Positions 1 to 11,235 of a stretch of 64,000 bases of DNA are shown here, in pieces. Numbering within the stretch: the stretch's first letter is position 1; each line of letters begins with the position of its first letter. A program made the translations under genes and the position numbers. Source of the stretch: Anaspis maculata (Eukaryota; Arthropoda; Insecta; Coleoptera; Scraptiidae); assembly GCA_949128115.1 (NCBI GenBank), contig OX421961.1:120159050-120223049 (forward strand), given 5' to 3'. Under the pieces are notes generated by a model, which searched no databases, was not told where the DNA came from, and was given only the letters and a program-made list of their open reading frames with translations.

Positions 1-681
1 TTAATGCAAACGTCGACGTATTTCGCACGTTTCTTTCAAGTTTTTTTTTTCAGACACGACTCGGAGACGCCGAATTCAAATACGAAGTATCAGCGTTCGC
101 CATTATGTGGGCTTTTCAAATTGCGCATTAAATTGAGTTTCCATCCTAATAAAATCTACCTATACCGACCTGCTCCGTTCAAGTTTATGCTATGCCTTCG
201 TTTGTCATGAAGACTTCTTTTTGTTCAATTTAGTGTAAAACTGTTTTTTTTAAGACTAAACAAATTATACTCTAGTGATTGTGTGACAAAGACGGTACGA
301 CTTCCTGAGAGTCTCGTCTTCGCACACTTTCCAGTTAGCTTCTCTGGTTAATGGCTTAACAACGTGATACAGTATCTGAGCTCCAATCAATTTGATTTTG
401 TATTGCATTAGTTTTTTTATCAAGTTCTATTGGGCTGAAACATGACTAGAGCAATAATTATTATAAACAGCCAAAAATAAAACAATTGATTGATTACGTA
501 CGTACCCTCGTACCCACCTATGATTTTAGGCTCTAAAAAAAATTGGCGTGTTCCATTACCGCAGATTTTATGTTGAACCAAATAATGGGGTGTTACACTC
601 TATTATTAATTTTAAATGAGTTTTCCTTATCTTACTGTTAATTTCGTTTAACACGCACGTTTCTTTCTCCTCTCTTTTTTT
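1..681. other. AT-rich stretch, nothing recognised
   Basis: No reading frame longer than about 70 codons with any family resemblance and no repeat structure recognised. It leads into the BEL/Pao relic that starts near position 682. Confidence 0.4.
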
Positions 682-1690
682 ATGAAGAATCGCGTTTTCC
701 TATGCGGATGTCCTACCAACGTGCTGGGTATGGAGTGGGACAAAACGTCCGACACCTTGGCAATCAGTCAGGGGTGTTTTTCCAAACACAAAGAGACAGT
801 AACCAAGCGACAAATCCTCTCTGCCGCTCAACGCATTTTTGACCCGATCGGATTCACGGCTCCAGCGACGGTGACCCCCCACGCTACTGCTCCAGAAGAT
901 GTGGCAGAAGAAAACGGGCTGGGACGATGAGGTGGATGGCAAAGTTAGGGATGTATTCCTGAAGTGGAGGTCGGAGCTTTCGTTGCTATCCGAGTTGAGA
1001 ATTCAAAGATGGTTCGATTATGATGCAGATGAGGTCACCGGCGTCAGTATTCGCATGTTTTGTGACGCCAGCAGCCAAGATGCATATGCAACCGCAATTT
1101 TCCTGGAAGTGTCCTCGCGGAAAACTGCCCGAGTCCATTAAATTCAAGCAAGGGCAAGAGTCGCTCCCATCCAAAGATTACCTATTCCAAGATTAGAGTT
1201 ACTGGCGGCTGTAATTGGCGCCAGGCTGTACGCTGGTATCAAGGAAGTTTTTGCCACTTTGAATTTTGCGAGCTACTTCTGAAGCGACTCCAGTACGGCC
1301 TTATCTTGGATAAAGCGCGAAGATGGATATGGGCTGTGTTTGTTTGGAACCGGGTCCAGGAGATCCGATCTTTGACGTCAAAGAAAGAGTGGCGACATGT
1401 CCCTGGAGACGTGAACCCCGCCGATCTTCCCTCGAGAGGGATGTACCGTCAAGCATCTCGTGGAGTTTCGATGGTGGGAGGGTCCTAGTTGAGCTTTATG
1501 AATCACCAGAGGCCTGGCTCACGCACAAAAGATCTTATAGGTCGCAGTGCAGAAAGGATCCTTCGAGACCAAACGACCACCTCTAATCTACAAAGGTTGG
1601 TTGTAAACCAAAGAGCTCACGGAGCAAAGAATGGTTTTGCGCGCCGACATCCAGTCGTGCGCTGTCTAATAAAAAGTAGTGCTGTTGATG
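682..1690 (+). mobile_element. Degenerate BEL/Pao retrotransposon fragment (end of RT and RNase H region)
   Basis: Three plus-strand frames carry BEL/Pao pol landmarks in the expected order. Near 730-870 are LGMEWD and TKRQILSAAQRIFDPIGF, typical of the Pao region just after the reverse transcriptase. Near 1055-1110 is [17 protein letters not shown] and near 1180-1220 [17 protein letters not shown], the start of the RNase H-like domain. Near 1285-1440 are [10 protein letters not shown] and [17 protein letters not shown], its end. The piece is broken by frameshifts and stops and lacks gag, protease, most of the RT, integrase and LTRs. It is a dead relic. The family call rests on motif recall, not a database search. 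Confidence 0.8.
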
Positions 1691-1789
1691 TTTAAAAAAG
1701 TGTCTGTAGCCGAGAATTGAAGAACGTTTTGTAGTTGCAGTTTTGTGGATTTTTCCTAAGAGAACCGGCCTTTTTGGCCATAGGAACGG

Positions 1790-2640
1790 GTAGCTCTGCG
1801 ATTTCGAACAACGCCATCATTCATCGAAAGGGCAAAGAACATATTGTACCGGACACCTTGTTTCGATCAGTTCCCGAAGTTGCGGCGCTGAAAAAACTTT
1901 AGGAGGAGTAACCACACGACCGACGGTACAGTTTTGGAGTCTTTGAGGGATGCATGGTAGTTTGGCAACAACTTTTGAACTGTGCGAATTGGAGAATGAG
2001 CAACAATCGACTGTATAAGTATGGCCGAGAGGATTGCCCTAGTTTGAGAAATAAAGACGGAGTTCTGGAAGCTGGTGGTGCCGGAGAATCCACGTTCCAG
2101 CTTGCTGCACAAATCTCATGATGATGAATCTGGTCCCCTGGGTATCTACAAGACATATCATCGACTGAGACGTCTATATTGGCCAATGATGAAATCCGAC
2201 GTGGCTAAGTTGGACCTCTGCTGCGAACTTCACACGGTCACCAACATGTTTTTTGTCGTTACTGACACCTTCAGCAGGTCCGGTCTTTTCTTCTCGCTCA
2301 GAAAGGCTGCCGCTGCCGCTGTTACCAGGCTGCTGCAGACGCAAATTTGGATGCATTTCGGAGCTTCACAGTTTCTGCGCACGGATAATGGAGTCCAGAT
2401 TCGTGGTCGAGGGTTTCAGAAACTTTGTCAGCAGTATGTTGTGAAGATCGTGTTCAATCCGCTGTACTCCCCACATTGCAAATCAACCGAGCGAGTAAAT
2501 AGAGTTCTTGAAACTATGTTATCGGCATACGCGAACGAAAATCACCGCAAATAGGACGATTACTTGTCGACGTTGGGATGTGCGACAGTTGCGTTTACGT
2601 GCATCCAGTTTGTAAACTTTCTAGCTGGAACGCTGATTAA
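1790..2640 (+). mobile_element. Degenerate Ty3/gypsy retrotransposon fragment (RNase H end and integrase)
   Basis: It begins with RKGKEHIVPDTLFRS near 1825-1870, the usual end of a gypsy RNase H. From 2070 a plus-strand frame of about 160 codons carries integrase features: HDDESGPLGIYKTYHRL followed by YWPMM (zinc-binding and linker region), VVTDTFSRSG (first acidic residue), LRTDNGVQ (second) and STERVNRVL (third). The zinc-finger-to-core stretch is shortened and the frame stops at 2554, after which similarity fades. It follows directly on a BEL/Pao relic of the same strand, so two unrelated LTR elements are juxtaposed here. No LTRs were found. Confidence 0.78.
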
Positions 2641-3740
2641 TTCGATGCATGGTTGATTGGGTCAACAAAACAATCCGAACTAAATCGTCCTTTAGGCAAA
2701 CGAATAGCTTGGGTCACCTACTGCGCGCATGTATGTACATGACGTATTAGGCTGCATGCTTCCGTGCTGACCAAACTAAACCCGCAAAAACCAATCAATT
2801 ATTGTTCGATTTTTTCTATGTTCACAAGAAAATATTGCGGTCCCAAATTTCGAAAGACTCAAAGCTACTCAAACTGCTAATTAGGCACCTGTCAGTCAAA
2901 CTAAATTCGGTTTTGTTGTACCTACGTGCTGGGGAAATAATCAAATAACTTATCTTGCACTTCCATCTCGATTCCCTTCTCAACCGCAGCGAACTGTGCT
3001 CTAGCTGTTTTTGTTCTGGAATCATATATGTTGATTTCTTTTCTTTTTTGTGAATTATCTTCAACTCTATCATCTGTTGGCTGAAGCCAAAGTGACATTC
3101 AAATACCACCCGCTGTAAATATTCACGAACTTTGATACTTATTATAAGTCACTCTGTGATATTAAAGTAAGCGTTATTGTTGTCTTATTTGCGCTAACCG
3201 AGACAATATATCGACGCAGCGCAGGTCGTTTCATCGTTTTCTTTTGTCAACCTGCCTATTTTGTTTCGTTCTATTGAATTTTATTTTCTCGTTTTGAACC
3301 AAAACAAATGAACCTGATACTTAGTGGAAACTACGTGGTCACCCTCTCTTTAAATAATTCGTTTCGTTTGGATATGTGCATATGTGGCGCGAATTCACCA
3401 CCATTGAAAATTGACACTAGAAAATCTTATAGTGCACCTCAAATTACACAAATAATTTGGGGTGTGTGTAAAAGCAACAGCCAGGAACCAGTAGCTGGTC
3501 AGGGGAGTAGATAGAGCATGCAGCGTTGCCATTCAACTGACTGGTGTAAGTACGAAAGTTTTCAAAATTTGCCGCCTTCACGCATGCGTACCTGCCCAAA
3601 CGAAATAGCCTATTGAATTTCCTTTCATTCTGTGTTTCATTCTCACCTCGACCCACCCGACTGAAATCAATGCCGCTGGCCGGTCACTAAGGTATCAGTC
3701 AAGTTATACGGTCAGTTAGGGATGACTGATGACTTAGGTT
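2641..3740. other. Non-coding stretch, nothing recognised
   Basis: Only short AT-rich frames without family resemblance. No inverted or tandem repeat was recognised. Confidence 0.35.
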
Positions 3741-3758
3741 GGTGAAGGTCAGGGCGCC

Positions 3759-3772
3759 GTTGCCATGGCAAC
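3759..3772. promoter_or_regulatory. Perfect X-box-like palindrome (possible RFX site)
   Basis: The 14-base sequence GTTGCCATGGCAAC is a perfect palindrome and matches the X-box consensus (GTnRCC, short spacer, RGYAAC) bound by RFX transcription factors. It lies about 110 bases upstream of the TATA-like box at 3871. One exact match can arise by chance, and I cannot assign a gene downstream. Confidence 0.35.
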
Positions 3773-3870
3773 CTGTGGATGCAAACCCGGAATGGCAGTT
3801 GACAATGACATTACCTGCGTCAAAATTCGTCAACAACAAACGATGTTGCGCGCTGTCAAATAATAAAATG

Positions 3871-3878
3871 TATAAAAG
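3871..3878 (+). promoter_or_regulatory. TATA-like box
   Basis: TATAAAAG is followed about 30 bases later by CTCAGCG, an initiator-like position. A short frame opens with ATG at 3931 but closes after 18 codons. No gene could be attached, so this is a candidate core promoter only. Confidence 0.25.
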
Positions 3879-4308
3879 GCCGTTCCAGGTAGAAGTCACC
3901 CTTTTCTCAGCGAAACACCGTGCAAGGAGGATGAAGTGCAGTTCAAAAGTGTCAACTATAGGTTGTCTGATTTCAACATTATTCTAGTGGCTATGTTTCT
4001 GGTCGCCATCGGCCGATCGCGGCCTGAATCGCAGCCCACTAGAATCATGTAGAAATCCAACAGCCTATACTGTCATCTCGAGTTTGTATCCATGTTGCCA
4101 ATGCAACGGCGCCTTGACTTTCATCAACCTACGTTACATTAATTGAGCGTATTTTTCTAGCAGCAACATCTTTGGTGTATCAAACACGGTTTTTTCTGAA
4201 AGAAAAAGATGACCATTTCGCATTTTGCCCTGCCGCACTGTTCTTGTGATGGACAAAGACAAAGGCTGGATCCATCTATTTATTCCCAAAAGCTGCTGAC
4301 AAGACACG

Positions 4309-4316
4309 TATAAAAG
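4309..4316 (+). promoter_or_regulatory. Second TATA-like box with a possible short first exon
   Basis: TATAAAAG lies in the same local context (GTATAAAAGGC) as the box at 3871. An ATG follows at 4374, and a GT donor-like site (GGCAG/GTACTG) occurs at 4409, the arrangement of a small first coding exon. No later exon could be recognised, so this may be chance. Confidence 0.2.
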
Positions 4317-4399
4317 GCAACAGGACAGCAAACAAGCGACTGAGCCCCTGCAAAGCGCGTTCGATTATTAAAAATGAAAATTGGAATTATTTCTCGTAA

Positions 4400-5410
4400 T
4401 TTAGGCAGGTACTGTAATAAGGGATTAGGGATTAGGGATTATTATTGCCCTACACGTTGTGTTTAATTTTTCTGTAGATTTTCGTAACTCTTAAGTGCTT
4501 GATTATTCAAAAAAAATCCCCAGTTTCTTATTCCTTTGAAAGAGGATGATTAAACAAACCTTACAAATAAACAAAGTTGTAAAACCACACCTGCTTTACT
4601 GCCTGGAAATTCATAATCCCTTATTTGGTTGATTGAACCTTAATTACTTTATTTGAATGATTTGTCACTTTTAAGTGTGCTGAATTCAGCTGACAACAAG
4701 GAATTATTCAAGTCAATTTAAATTCAGTTTCTGAAATAAAATTACATCGTAGTTGCGTGATAATACCCACGCCTAATTAACTACTTCTTCTCAAAAGACA
4801 CCCCTATTTCCTATTTTACAGAGAGATACAGATAAGCTAAATTTCGTAACACACTTGAGGTTGATTAATTAACCCTTCCGCAACTAAGAACTGCACTTAT
4901 AGGAGAGATTGGGAGATTACCCCCTCATCATTCCGCTTGGAGAATGAGATAATTATTACATTGAGTGATCTTTTTTCATTCCGAAAGTAGCCATTTGTCT
5001 GAGTAAATTGTCACAATAATTTACATGAAATTATTTGTACTTTCGTGAGATTTTATCTCCATTCGTCTCAAGCTTGGCCTGTAATTCAACTCATGAATTT
5101 GATCTGGTAGAAAATCAGATGTGAGCCTTTAATTAACCTGTAAATAATTGTGCAGCACCTCGATGATCTCGTAGCAATACTTGAGTGCGTTGTAGTTTTC
5201 AAATTCCGTTTGCTCAAGCGTCTCACAGGGTGACGCTATTCTTAAACTGAAGCGCCTTAGCGATGGGATTTAGGCTGACAAAAAAAGTGCTGCGGGTATG
5301 AGAAATCCGCTATAAAAAAAAAACGTCTCTATATTGGAATTGAGAAGGTAATAAGTACACATGTGAGCTAAATATTGGAATTTGGAATTTACAATATCAG
5401 GATAAGTTAG
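4400..5410. other. AT-rich 3' flank of DUSP23-A
   Basis: It lies downstream of copy A on its minus strand. It contains three GGGATTA units near 4419-4440, too few to be a telomeric array. Scattered short resemblance to the repeats near 25.9 and 48.1 kb was noticed (a CTGAATTCAGC-type patch near 4680). No gene was seen. Confidence 0.35.
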
Positions 5411-5659
5411 TTATTCGTGCCACAAGAATTTTTCAGTCTCGTCGCTGATGGACTGGATCTCCGAGGCTTTGGTGCCTCTGAGACAGTCGTGGTAGCGGAT
5501 GACGGCCCGTTCCTGCTCGGGCGTCTCCACCGATCCGGGTCTGAGCAGCCTCACGTTGATGACGGCCCTTTCGGGCGCCAAGTCTTGGAAACGGACGAGA
5601 TAGCACGCTGCCATGACACCTGTCCGTCCTCGCCCCATGCGACAATGAACTCCGACCGC
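5411..5659 (-). CDS. DUSP23-like phosphatase copy A, exon 2 (P-loop exon)
   Basis: This terminal coding exon has 82 codons plus TAA. It follows a splice acceptor (pyrimidine-rich tract, TTTCAG) and opens in phase 0 with AVGVHCRMGRGRTGVMAA. That is the HCx5R phosphatase P-loop, with the nucleophile at Cys104 and Arg110 of the 180-residue protein. The motif LLRPGSVET further on matches the human RRLRPGSIET block. The tail after CLRGTKASEI extends some 20 residues beyond human DUSP23 (150 residues) and ends KFLWHE. Copies B and C have RQRPWSIET instead, so A keeps the more ancestral form. Confidence 0.88.
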   Translation of the reverse strand, partial: AVGVHCRMGRGRTGVMAACYLVRFQDLAPERAVINVRLLRPGSVETPEQERAVIRYHDCLRGTKASEIQSISDETEKFLWHE

Positions 5660-6857
5660 CTGAAACACACGTGCCAGGTACAATGAGAGAAGGAAGAAGA
5701 GCCACAAAATAAAGGTCTGATAAATTCCAGTTTTCCGGGTGAAGCCGGCGGAATTCACACTCTTGGAGTGAAAAGGGTATAAAGGGCTTCGCCGCCTCGC
5801 AAATTAGTCAAATCTACATACAGCCGCCGCCGACTTGTCTGTCATAAATATTTCCTGGATCGCACTTCCGCTTAGGCGACGTTTCATCTCTCGGGCGATG
5901 TACAATTAAATTTCAAAGCAATTTTGTTGTAATTGGAAGTGGGTAGGCGTACCTACATAAAATAATTAGAGTTTCAGACGGCTTATTGTCTTCTGAATTC
6001 AGCCACTGAAGTATTTGTAACGGGAAATAATTTAAATGTATTCCGTGAACACCTTGCAAAGGATTTTAATAGAGAGTTATAATATTCCCTAACTAGCTTC
6101 CGCGGGGCCGAAGCTCATGCGTCATTCATGGTTCGGCCGCTATGCGGCCCCACTGCTCCGCTGCGCCAGGGGCGCAGTGGATTTCAACCATCGAACGGAG
6201 CGGAACGACTGATGGTGAACGGTATTATTTTGCAAAAATTACACCCTGTCCGCTTCGCAGCCGTCTATCAAGCCTCTGATGCTTCACACGTTCTCGGAAC
6301 TAATTTCATTGTGTTCTTAGATTCCAAGAACATATGCAGGTTGGCGAAAAAATTACAAAAAAGCGACAGCTCTATGGCCATTCCCATTTACTTGGTGTCC
6401 TCGGGGGGCAGGTTCACCTATAGTGGCCGTCATTGGTCGAGTTCATGTAACCAGCCCGATCGATAAGCGCTTCCGGTTAAACAGCCAATTGAACCAGTGA
6501 GAGTGAGCTTGTATACTTGAAGACCTGCGCACGAGCTGCGAGCAAAGATAACTGCCTGTATGGAAAGGTCTATTGGAGATGAGTTCTTGGACCCTTGACT
6601 TCCTCAAAGAAAAAAATGACAAGTCTCGGAAATTTCGCTACTTCAAATTCTGAAGAGACAACAAAATCTTTAACTCCCCTCTTAACTACCTGTTTTCTGG
6701 TTCAGGAAAGGAACTCCAGGGTTCCCTTCCCTGAACATATTGCTAGTCCAGTAAAGCTAGTATGGTACATCATAACAACTCAGATTTTCAACAGCTTGCT
6801 GTGATCCAGAAACAAACAGAATGGACTATAAAATGTAGGTCAGCCGGTTAGCCCTAC
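5660..6857 (-). other. Intron of DUSP23-A
   Basis: The donor is CAG/GTAGGG at 6857 and the acceptor ends at 5660 (minus strand), giving an intron of about 1.2 kb. A GC-rich patch at 6105-6215 contains small palindromes (GGCCGCTATGCGGCC and a CTGCGCC/GGCGCAG pair). Otherwise nothing was recognised. This is the only one of the three DUSP23 introns without an obvious transposon. Confidence 0.75.
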
Positions 6858-7151
6858 CTGATTTTTTATGTAACACCTCTGGCAAACATCGATGAACTTG
6901 ACGATGTCCTTGACGGAGGGCGCTTCGAACTCCTTGATGGGTATTTGAGTCCAGTCCAATTTCCTGGAAAATCCGATAATCGGAGGCACCTTTTCCGGCG
7001 ACAGAGTGACCAGATGTCCGATCCCCTGTTGCGCTAAATACTCCAGATTAGCGGCAGTCTGCGGCCAGGCCATGGCCGCCAGCTGGTTCTCCACCACCCA
7101 CGAAAAGTTCCACGGCGCATAGGCGTCGATTTCTTCTTCGACATCCGACAT
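6858..7151 (-). CDS. DUSP23-like phosphatase copy A, exon 1
   Basis: The first coding exon has 98 codons from the ATG at 7151 to a phase-0 donor after AAT CAG. DUSP23 is a small cytosolic atypical dual-specificity phosphatase with a bare catalytic domain. The match is the N-terminal motif WNFSWVVENQLAAMAWP, aligning with human NFSWVLPGRLAGLALPR, and then GIGHLVTLSPEK. The WPD-loop block reads IPIKEFEAP, so Glu74 sits where human DUSP23 has the general acid Asp65. The predicted protein (exons 1+2) is 180 residues. A longer frame reaches 7169 only through a TTG codon. The gene runs opposite to copies B and C. Gene family is confident; activity is inference. Confidence 0.88.
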
Positions 7152-7169
7152 TATTTTATTTATTTTCAA

Positions 7170-7800
7170 ACAGAAGAGCAGCTACTCGCCAAACCCGGCA
7201 CGGCATAAGCAAAAACTATTTCAATTTCAGGCCGCGAGTCGGCTTCTAATAATAAATGCCGGTAATGCCGCGATTCGGACTCAGACAGAGGAGGGCGGGC
7301 ACAATTTGGAGCAGCCAGAGAGCCGGGAAGTGAGCGCAAATATTGGCGACTTTACTTTAGTGCGTTTATGAGCTTAATTAAGTACTGAAAAAACCGGTGG
7401 ATAGCTTCGAGGGCTTTAATTTGGGTATTCTACAGGTTTTTTTGGTGTCTAACGGTTGTGTGCTATTCCATTAAAAGCTGTTTTTTTGGAACAAATTTGC
7501 CATGCAGCAAAAACTTCGGTGGGTAGGTAGGTACCTACTATACTCTTGTTGAATAATGAAAAAAAAACTCATGGATTCAACAGACTTTCATGAATGCCCT
7601 ACTTTTTTTAGACTTTTTTAATTTGTAGATTGTAAAAAAGAATTTTTACCAAAGAATATATTCATTTCATGATGGTCCATCAATCCTATACCTCAAGGGC
7701 CTAAAAAAATTGCTAGAGTGCCCTCCCCTGTCTCGCCAAAGTAAACGTGCCGTGCTCGCGGCCAGTAATTTCCACTTTTTCATGCTTCCAGACAATTTGA
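7170..7800. other. 5' flank of DUSP23-A
   Basis: Upstream of copy A on the minus strand. No TATA box is evident. A GGTAGGTAGGTACCTAC motif lies near 7523-7540. Nothing else was recognised. Confidence 0.35.
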
Positions 7801-8406
7801 TCGCATCTAAAAAATATTCCAGTATGGCAGCCAAAATAGCGGCAGAATCATGACATTCGGCTTGAAAATCAGAATGATCGTACTAGACAAGGTAAGTTCC
7901 AAATTTCATGCGAATCGTTCCACTAATAAGAGATTCCAATATGGCGGCGGAATGTTATTGGAATTTAGCTAGGAAATAGGAATGCTAATACGAGACAAGA
8001 TTAAGCTCCAAGTTTCATGACAATCAATCGTTCTACTAATAGGAGATTTCAATATGGCGGGCGGCCAAGGTGGGGCGGCAGAACATCATTTGTCCAAAAT
8101 TGGATGTTTCTTATCAATGAAGTTCACATCGCCTGCAAATTCCACTCAAATCGGACCACTTTCAGGGGAATTCAAAGTGGCGGATCAAAGATGGCGGCCA
8201 AGTGACAAAAACCATTGGTCCACTTTATATGATGGACACGTACGCATTCGATTGGCGTTTGCACTACATCGATATCTCTTTTCGTTAAGAGATCATTCTC
8301 CTTGTTCTATCACTTTGAAACATGTTCAATATGGAGAAAACAAAATGGCGGCAAAGTATCAATTGTCAACAATTGGTCGTATCTTGATGTGGTTTACATT
8401 GCCTGC
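7800..8406 (+). repeat. Tandem repeat with ATATGGCGGC core, left part
   Basis: Successive units of roughly 125 bases share the words TCGTTCCACTAATAAGAGAT, CAATATGGCGGC and AAGTTTCATG. A later unit with GGATCAAAGATGGCGGCC lies at 8165-8200. The same family returns at 59250-59600 and resumes at 9489 after the hairpin insertion. Frames read through it (for example 8054-8449) are repeat artefacts. Confidence 0.7.
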
Positions 8407-9488
8407 AAAGGACCCCGCACGATTCTTATGGAAAATGGCTCCCGGTTAAATTCTCTGAATTTTTGATATGTTGTAGCTCATGAGATACTAATCAAATACT
8501 GTGAACCCCAAACTCAAATAATAAACAGTTTTTTACCCACAGGGGGTTGAAGTTGAAGGTTTTGACGGCTTAAAAATTATATTCTGACATAAATAAAAGC
8601 TTTCTATTTGGTTTCTCTTCAAGATGTGTTTCATGCTAAATGTATTTATTTGACAGAAGAATATCAACCCCCTCCTCCACCCCCATCCCCTATCTAACAT
8701 CACAAAATTCGAGATTACTCTCAAAAGCCATGCAGATGGCTTCTGTGATTTAAATTATGAATTTTGACATAAAAATTATTTTCCACCCCTAATGTTGGGG
8801 TGCCGATTTTCCAATTTTCATCGGTTAATTTGGCTGAATTTTTGGTATTGTGTACTTCTAATTCTGCTGAACAAAAAGTTCCCATGCCAAAACTTATTCC
8901 TATGGACAGTTTTTGTTCTACAGGGGACTGAAGTTGAAGATTTGAGAGCATAAATATTGAACTTCAGTCCCCTGCAGAACAAAAACTGTTCATAGGAATA
9001 AGTTTTAGTATGAGAACTTTTTGTTCAGCAGAATTAGAAGTACACAATAGCAAAAATTCAGCCAAATTAACCGAGGAAAATTGGAAAATCGGCACCCCAA
9101 CATTGGGGGTAGAAAATAATTTTTATGTCAAAATTCATGATTTAAATCACAGAAGCCATCCGCATGGCTTTTGGGAGTAATCTCGAATTTTATGATGGTG
9201 GATAGGGGTTGGGGGTGGAGGAGGGGGTTGATATTTTTCTGTCAAATAAATATATTTAGCATGAAACACAACTTGAAGAGAAACCAAATAAAAAGCTTTT
9301 ATTAACGTCATAATATCATTTTGAATCCGTCAAAACCTCCAACTTCAACCCCCTGTGGGTGAAAAACTGTCCATTATTTGAGTTTGGGGTTCACGGTATT
9401 CGATTAGTATCTCATGAGCTACAACATATCAAAAATTCAGAGAATTTAACCGGGAGCCATTTTCCATAAGAATCGTGCGGGGTCCTTT
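8407..9488. mobile_element. Near-perfect 1.08-kb hairpin (foldback) element
   Basis: The sequence from AAAGGACCCCGCACG at 8407 reads almost unchanged in reverse complement up to 9488, where the mirror word CGTGCGGGGTCCTTT ends it. The arms are about 530 bases and meet near 8947, where GGGGACTGAAGTT and AACTTCAGTCCCC are separated by some 20-25 bases. No coding frame is credible. The flanks continue the tandem repeat on both sides, and an unbroken copy of the target exists at 8132-8160, so this is an insertion. The same terminal word bounds the element at 34467-36583. No transposase is present. Confidence 0.8.
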
Positions 9489-9560
9489 CATTCCAATCGG
9501 ATTATTTTTAGAGAAATTCAAAACGGCGGATCAAAGATGGCAGCGGAGTAGCAAAAAATC
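9489..9560 (+). repeat. Tandem repeat with GGCGG core, right remnant
   Basis: It resumes the repeat interrupted at 8406: TTCCAATCGGATTATTTTTA, then GCGGATCAAAGATGGCAGCG, matching 8140-8200. It is followed by a short GACGGACGG run near 9595. Confidence 0.65.
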
Positions 9561-9732
9561 GAGCAAAAAATCAAAAGTCAACTTGACATCGACAGACGGA
9601 CGGACGAACGGCCATTCTGAGATTCTGATGAAAGACTGAAAAGCACCAAAATTTATCGCTAGATTCATTTCGCCCATGGAAACTAGCGAGAACTGCGATG
9701 AAAATTCTCGCAACTTTCGCAATTCATCGTCA

Positions 9733-9930
9733 GCGGGTCTCCACTCTGCTCCCTCGAGGCGGATCGAAACTCATAATTGGAGGGTCTCAACTTTACTACC
9801 TGGAAATGGATTGAAACGCATTATCCACAAGTCTCAACTCTCCCTCTCATCTCCCTGGAAGTGGATCGGAAGTCATCAACCAAGGGTCTCAACTCACCAT
9901 CCTAGTGATGGATCGAAATTCGTTCAAGCG
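9733..9930 (+). repeat. 47-bp-class minisatellite, block 1
   Basis: Four diverged units of about 47-53 bases each start with GGGTCTCAACTC or a close variant and contain GGATCGAAACTCATCA-type words. Block 2 of the same repeat lies at 10440-10590. Confidence 0.75.
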
Positions 9931-10439
9931 TAGCCTCCATCAATATCACTTTGTCAAATTTGTTTTGTATGTGACATTTTGTCTCTCTTTAAAATTGCGG
10001 GTGATTACTTATGCAGGCGTGGTCAAAAAGACCCTTACTAACTCTTCACGCCTTATGCCAAATCAAAATTGAAAAAGAAACCTCTTCACTGAAGCAGACA
10101 TCGCGATGCATCGTGAGCAATGTAAAGGGCCTGACTAAACTTTGTGTCTCGGTCATGCCGCCCATAGCACTTCGCTCGAAGCCTGGACTCGTCCGACTGC
10201 ACCTGGCTTCCAACAACTGACATCTGTCAAACAAAACTTCAACATTTCTTCAGTTCCGGTGTAAAGTTAGTTCGCCTCCTAGCGGTGCACCATGGATTCA
10301 AACTAAATGGACTAACAAACTTGGCGACCAGACAATTCTCGGAATGTGGATCTCCTGGCCAATATTGTACAATGTAAACTGTATTCTCTTATTGATATCT
10401 ATATGCCATACGCTAAATGAAAAGCCTCTAGGTGGGCTA
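9931..10439. other. Spacer between two minisatellite blocks
   Basis: About 500 bases separate the two blocks of the same minisatellite. It may be an insertion into the array, but no terminal repeats or coding frame were recognised. Confidence 0.35.
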
Positions 10440-10590
10440 AAACTCATCCTCGACGGGTCTCAGCTCTACATCCTCAAGGGGGATCGAAACGCATCATCCA
10501 AGGGTCTCAACTCTGCGTTCTCCAGGTGGACCGGAACTTATCATCAACGGGTCTCAACTCAGCATCCTCAAGGTGGGTCAAAACTAGCTC
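10440..10590 (+). repeat. 47-bp-class minisatellite, block 2
   Basis: Three units with the same words as block 1 (GGGTCTCAACTC, CATCCTCAAGG, GATCGAAACGCATCATCCAA). The unit here is 47 bases and better preserved than in block 1. Confidence 0.75.
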
Positions 10591-10599
10591 CACTTCAAC

Positions 10600-11235
10600 A
10601 GACCCGCAGAAGCACTAGGCAACGGATGTAACAACTCGGAAACGGGGTGTCGCGCTCCGCTTGTGGACCGGTATACGGAGCCAAGAGTGCAGATGTGAGA
10701 GTATTAAATCGGGTTATAGTGATTTCCTCAGTCCTCACGTACGAATTGAAAAGCTAGCGCCCTCTTTCACTAATCGTTCGAATCAAGACGATGCTGTTCC
10801 TATTAGCTGTTCCGATCGTACCTACATGAAATTGATTGATTTTTGTCGTTCATTTTTGCCGCGAATCACGTGCGGTAGCTTCAGATTACTTCATCAAATT
10901 CCGTAACGTCAAATTCCTCTTGTTCTTTCTCCTTTTTTTTACTGATGAGTCACTGCAAGAATTGTGTTTCTTGTGCTGTTTCTTCAACGATCATTTTTTG
11001 AATTATGAAAAAACAATTTGACGAAATACATACCTACATTACTTTTCTAAACTGTAAGAATTGCCTTGTTCTGGAGAATAATAATCCGATAATTATTGTG
11101 TTGACCGCGAAGTTGAAGATAAAGTTTGCTTCGAGGTTTGCTTTGGCAATAATGGTCTTTGTTGCGGTTCTAACAAAAATACAGCTAAAATTCTGAGAAT
11201 GGAACTTATCGTAGGTACATTTTTTCGCTTCACTA
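10600..11235. other. Non-coding stretch
   Basis: No gene recognised. A GAGTATTAAATCGGG-type word near 10698-10714 recurs near 11620-11633, either side of the inverted-repeat segment 11236-11556. Confidence 0.35.

Noticed and set aside
4419..4440. Telomere-like GGGATTA run
   Set aside because: Only three units, and not the arthropod TTAGG repeat; no array.
7152..7169. Six-residue N-terminal extension of DUSP23-A
   Set aside because: It would start at TTG; the first ATG is at 7151 and matches the family length better.
8054..8449. 131-codon plus-strand frame
   Set aside because: Lies in the ATATGGCGGC tandem repeat and runs into the hairpin insertion.
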